This document shows positions 62,934 through 64,000 of a stretch of 64,000 nt of DNA, piece after piece. Every line of letters begins with the position of its first letter. Positions within the stretch are counted from its first letter, which is position 1. Source of the DNA: Sphingomonas telluris (GTDB lineage: Bacteria > Pseudomonadota > Alphaproteobacteria > Sphingomonadales > Sphingomonadaceae). The position numbers were made by a program, and so were the translations under genes. The DNA lies in contig NZ_JAKZHW010000001.1 in NCBI RefSeq assembly GCF_022568775.1, forward strand, positions 1,550,001-1,614,000, written 5' to 3'. A model generated the notes under the pieces. The model had not been told where the DNA came from and ran no database searches. It saw nothing but the letters and a program-made list of their open reading frames with translations.

Positions 62934-63974
62934 GTGGAACGGATCTACACCGACGAAGACGCCAAGCCCGAAGCCCTGAAGGGAGCGACCATTGCCGTGG
63001 TCGGCTATGGCAGCCAGGGCCGGGCGCACTCCCGCAACCTTCGCGACAGCGGCTTCAACGTCATCGTAGGCGCCCGGTCCGGCGGCGCTGCCGGGAAGAA
63101 GGCGGAGGCGGACGGCTTCCGCGTAGTCTCGCCGGCGGATGCCGCGCGTGAAGCGCAGCTCGTTGCTCTCCTCACGCCCGACATGAGCCACCGCGAGGTC
63201 TACGCCCGCGACATCGAGCCTAACCTGTCGGCAGGCGACACCTTGCTCGTCGCGCACGGCTTCTCGGTTCTCTACGGCGAAGTGAAGCCGCGTCACGACA
63301 TCGACGTGGTCCTCGTCGCCCCGAAGGGCCCCGGCGACCTCGTGCGGCGCGAATATGAGATCGGCCGCGGCGTCCCCAGCCTTTTCGCGGTCTACCAGGA
63401 TGCGACGGGGTCGGCCCGCGACAAGGCGTTGGCGTACACGCGCGGCAACGGCGGCACCCGCGCCGGTGCGATCGAGACGACGTTCAAGGAAGAGACCGAG
63501 ACCGACCTGTTCGGCGAGCAGGCCGTCCTGTGCGGCGGCGCGACGGAGCTCGTGGCTTCCGGATTCAAGACGCTCGTCGACGCCGGATACAAGCCGGAAG
63601 TCGCCTATTTCGAGTGCCTTCACGAGCTCAAGCTGATCGTCGACCTGATGTACGAGGGCGGCTTCAAGAAGATGCTGCACTTCGTGTCGGAGACCGCAAA
63701 GTACGGCGACTTCGTTTCTGGTCCGCGGGTCATCAACGATGAGACGCGCGCCCGGATGCAAGAGGTTCTGAAGGACATTCAGGACGGGTCGTTCGCACGC
63801 CAATGGATCGCCGAGAATGCCGCCGGCAAGCCTGAGTACAAGCGCCTGTGGGACGAGGATCTCGCGCAGCCGATCGAGAAGGTCGGTGCCGAGCTCCGCC
63901 AGCACATGGCCTGGCTGCAGTCGGAACAGCCCGCCGAGCAGCCTGCGGCTCAACCCCAGTCACAGGCGGCGTAG
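62934..63974 (+). CDS. ilvC: Ketol-acid reductoisomerase (class I)
   Basis: The 346-residue enzyme makes dihydroxy acids for branched-chain amino acids. It has the NADPH motif [20 protein letters not shown], the active-site [20 protein letters not shown], metal ligands in [20 protein letters not shown] and a C-terminal [20 protein letters not shown] 62934 is chosen because AAAGGAA sits 7 bases upstream; a TTG 21 bases earlier lies within the attenuator T-run region. The tail is Gln/Ala/Pro-rich. Expression is controlled by the attenuator just upstream. Confidence 0.96.
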   Translation: MERIYTDEDAKPEALKGATIAVVGYGSQGRAHSRNLRDSGFNVIVGARSGGAAGKKAEADGFRVVSPADAAREAQLVALLTPDMSHREVYARDIEPNLSAGDTLLVAHGFSVLYGEVKPRHDIDVVLVAPKGPGDLVRREYEIGRGVPSLFAVYQDATGSARDKALAYTRGNGGTRAGAIETTFKEETETDLFGEQAVLCGGATELVASGFKTLVDAGYKPEVAYFECLHELKLIVDLMYEGGFKKMLHFVSETAKYGDFVSGPRVINDETRARMQEVLKDIQDGSFARQWIAENAAGKPEYKRLWDEDLAQPIEKVGAELRQHMAWLQSEQPAEQPAAQPQSQAA

Positions 63975-63976
63975 CC

Positions 63977-64000
63977 ATGAGCAGCGCCGCCCAAGCTTCT
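63977..64000 (+). CDS. Start of a further gene, cut by the window edge
   Basis: An ATG two bases after the ilvC stop opens a frame reading MSSAAQAS up to the window end. The tight spacing suggests a further operon member. Too little is visible to assign a function. Confidence 0.4.

Noticed and set aside
1..64000. CRISPR arrays, insertion sequences, prophage or integration sites
   Set aside because: No regularly spaced repeats, transposase or integrase genes were found, and both tRNA genes lack adjacent integrase or direct-repeat signs.

Overview
This 64 kb, high-GC window looks like the chromosome of an alphaproteobacterium of the Sphingomonadaceae (Sphingomonas-like). The pointers are a PopZ homologue, a TonB receptor/SapC/cupin/tryptophan-halogenase cluster, a TorF-type porin beside glnK-amtB, Mg-type HemB, class II AroA and a class II DAHP synthase, and many small sphingomonad-type hypothetical genes. 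I see no insertion sequence, prophage, CRISPR array or rRNA operon. Genes are tightly packed, with many stop/start overlaps (ATGA, TGATG, GTGA, TAATG).

Layout. 0-1.4 kb: end of the arginine succinyltransferase pathway (astA tail, astB). 1.5-6.9 kb: small conserved genes, a frameshifted NRAMP-type transporter, a lipoprotein sorbosone-dehydrogenase-like protein with a DUF2231 membrane partner, tRNA-Arg. 6.9-22.4 kb: GNAT/PLP-decarboxylase/hemB operon, lipid kinase, MATE pump, valS, S9 peptidase, popZ, TolC-type channel, pcm-like methyltransferase, tRNA-Cys, hrpB. 22.4-29.3 kb: flavin-dependent halogenase, cupin, SapC and a large TonB-dependent receptor preceded by two LacI-type operators. 29.4-31.6 kb: acyl carrier protein, chorismate mutase, an attenuator-controlled IlvM-like ACT protein, a LysR regulator. 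31.8-37.4 kb: Rrf2 regulator and a sulfate-uptake operon (binding protein, porin, cysT, cysW, cysA). 37.4-42.8 kb: ppc and the amtB/glnK/porin nitrogen operon. 42.9-45.3 kb: methionine genes behind a SAM-riboswitch-like element. 45.3-54 kb: a GntR regulator, phhA, and a six-gene aromatic operon headed by a chorismate mutase-DAHP synthase fusion. 54-64 kb: proBA, the thr operon, ilvD and ilvC.

The strongest theme is RNA-level control of amino-acid biosynthesis. Four leader peptides with runs of the expected residues sit just before intrinsic terminators: Thr/Ile/Met before the aspartokinase-homoserine dehydrogenase, Tyr before phhA, Leu/Ile/Val before ilvC, and Ala/Leu/Val/Ile before an orphan IlvM-like protein. 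A fifth, aromatic-rich candidate precedes the aromatic operon. In three cases the leader ATG lies almost at the predicted transcription start, so the leader may be translated leaderless. The aspartokinase-homoserine dehydrogenase and the prephenate dehydratase both lack ACT regulatory domains, which fits a shift from allosteric control to attenuation.

A second theme is a recurring palindrome (TTGGATCCCAA, TTGGGATCCCA, TTGGATACAA) at promoters for sulfate uptake, methionine, phhA, the aromatic operon/proB, thr, ilvD and ilvC. It resembles operators of VanR/FadR-type GntR proteins, and one such regulator is encoded at 45329-46000. I propose, as inference, an amino-acid-biosynthesis regulon. All starts and functions are read from the sequence by eye; no database search was run.
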